From contig CANQLF010000014.1 in NCBI GenBank assembly GCA_947624635.1, positions 1 to 14,065 of the forward strand: a stretch of 14,065 nucleotides of DNA, read 5' to 3'. Each line of letters starts with the position of its first letter. The stretch's first letter is position 1. The translations under genes and the position numbers were made by a program. Of this stretch, positions 13,939-14,065 are shown piece by piece. Source of the stretch: an uncultured Bacilli bacterium (GTDB taxonomy: Bacteria > Bacillota_I > Bacilli_A > RF39 > UBA660). The notes beneath the pieces are model-generated. The model did not search any database. It was not told the DNA's origin and saw only the letters and a list, made by a program, of their open reading frames with translations.

Positions 13939-13979
13939 AAAAAATAAAAGAGAGCTTGTAAAATGATGACAAACTCCCT
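13939..13979 (-). terminator. terminator of tRNA-Glu
   Basis: AGGGAGTTTGT and ACAAGCTCTCT on the minus strand (13979-13969 and 13959-13949) form an 11-base-pair stem with two G.T wobbles and a 9-base loop, followed by TTTATTTTTTGG. The wobbles pair only in the minus-strand RNA, which shows the direction of use. Confidence 0.75.
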
Positions 13980-13991
13980 GTAATATCAAAT

Positions 13992-14065
13992 TGGTGACCC
14001 GTACGAGATTCGAACTCGTGAATGCATGCGTGAAAGGCATGTGTGTTCAGCCACTTCACCAACGG
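13992..14065 (-). tRNA. tRNA-Glu (anticodon TTC), 5' end cut by the window
   Basis: From the CCA end (13992-13994): acceptor 3' strand ACGGGTC, T arm ACGAG-TTCGAAT-CTCGT, anticodon stem CATGC/GCATG around CTTTCAC with anticodon TTC, and a D arm with GGTGAAGTGGCTGAAC. The 5' acceptor strand ends as CCGT at the window edge, so three bases are missing. The sequence closely resembles Bacillus tRNA-Glu. Confidence 0.93.

Overview
The window is a very AT-rich stretch of ordinary bacterial chromosome from a wall-building, low-GC Gram-positive (Bacillota). Strong AAGGAGG or GGTGAT ribosome-binding sites, TTGACA/TATAAT-type promoters, and short intergenic spaces with hairpin-plus-T-run terminators all support this. 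TGA is used as a stop (trmB, the MTA/SAH-nucleosidase-like gene), so this is not a code-4 Mycoplasma. The cell-wall ligases fit the same conclusion. The TasA-like surface protein with a C-terminal 'IIWRVIRI...' domain resembles proteins I associate with uncultured gut Bacilli near the RF39 / Erysipelotrichia-Mollicutes radiation; that placement is inference, not shown by the sequence.

Layout. 1-131: two hairpins downstream of priA, one of them a terminator. 132-6272 (minus strand): a cell-wall operon reading alpha/beta hydrolase -> membrane-anchored MurF-type ligase -> D-Ala-D-Ala ligase, with a good promoter in front of the hydrolase. A roughly 315-base spacer with paired hairpins follows, then priA (replication restart helicase). 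6273-8702 (minus): rnhB -> miaA (8-base overlap) -> a structured RNA I assign to 6S RNA -> tcdA (yrvM-type t6A dehydratase). 8761-10925 (minus): trmB, then a single-gene unit for a secreted or anchored TasA-like protein. 10981-11380 (plus): a divergent small gene for a coiled-coil protein, converging through a shared bidirectional terminator on a minus-strand DUF2238-like membrane protein (11369-11980). 12101-13060 (plus): tRNA-Thr(GGT) and an MTA/SAH-nucleosidase-family gene. 13060-13200: a tiny unit with no recognisable gene, ending in a strong terminator. 13199-14065 (minus): tRNA-Glu(TTC, cut by the window edge), an HD-domain hydrolase and tRNA-Arg(CCT).

Most genes are housekeeping: peptidoglycan precursor synthesis (murF, ddl), replication and repair (priA, rnhB), tRNA modification (miaA, tcdA, trmB) and transcription control (6S RNA). 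I see no phage, insertion sequence, CRISPR array or defence system. The points most worth a second look are the nucleosidase-like enzyme with Asn in place of the catalytic Asp, the Mur ligase whose N-terminal domain is replaced by membrane helices, the small protein with a trimer-type coiled-coil motif, the TasA-like two-domain surface protein, and the tRNA-Thr with an altered T-loop.
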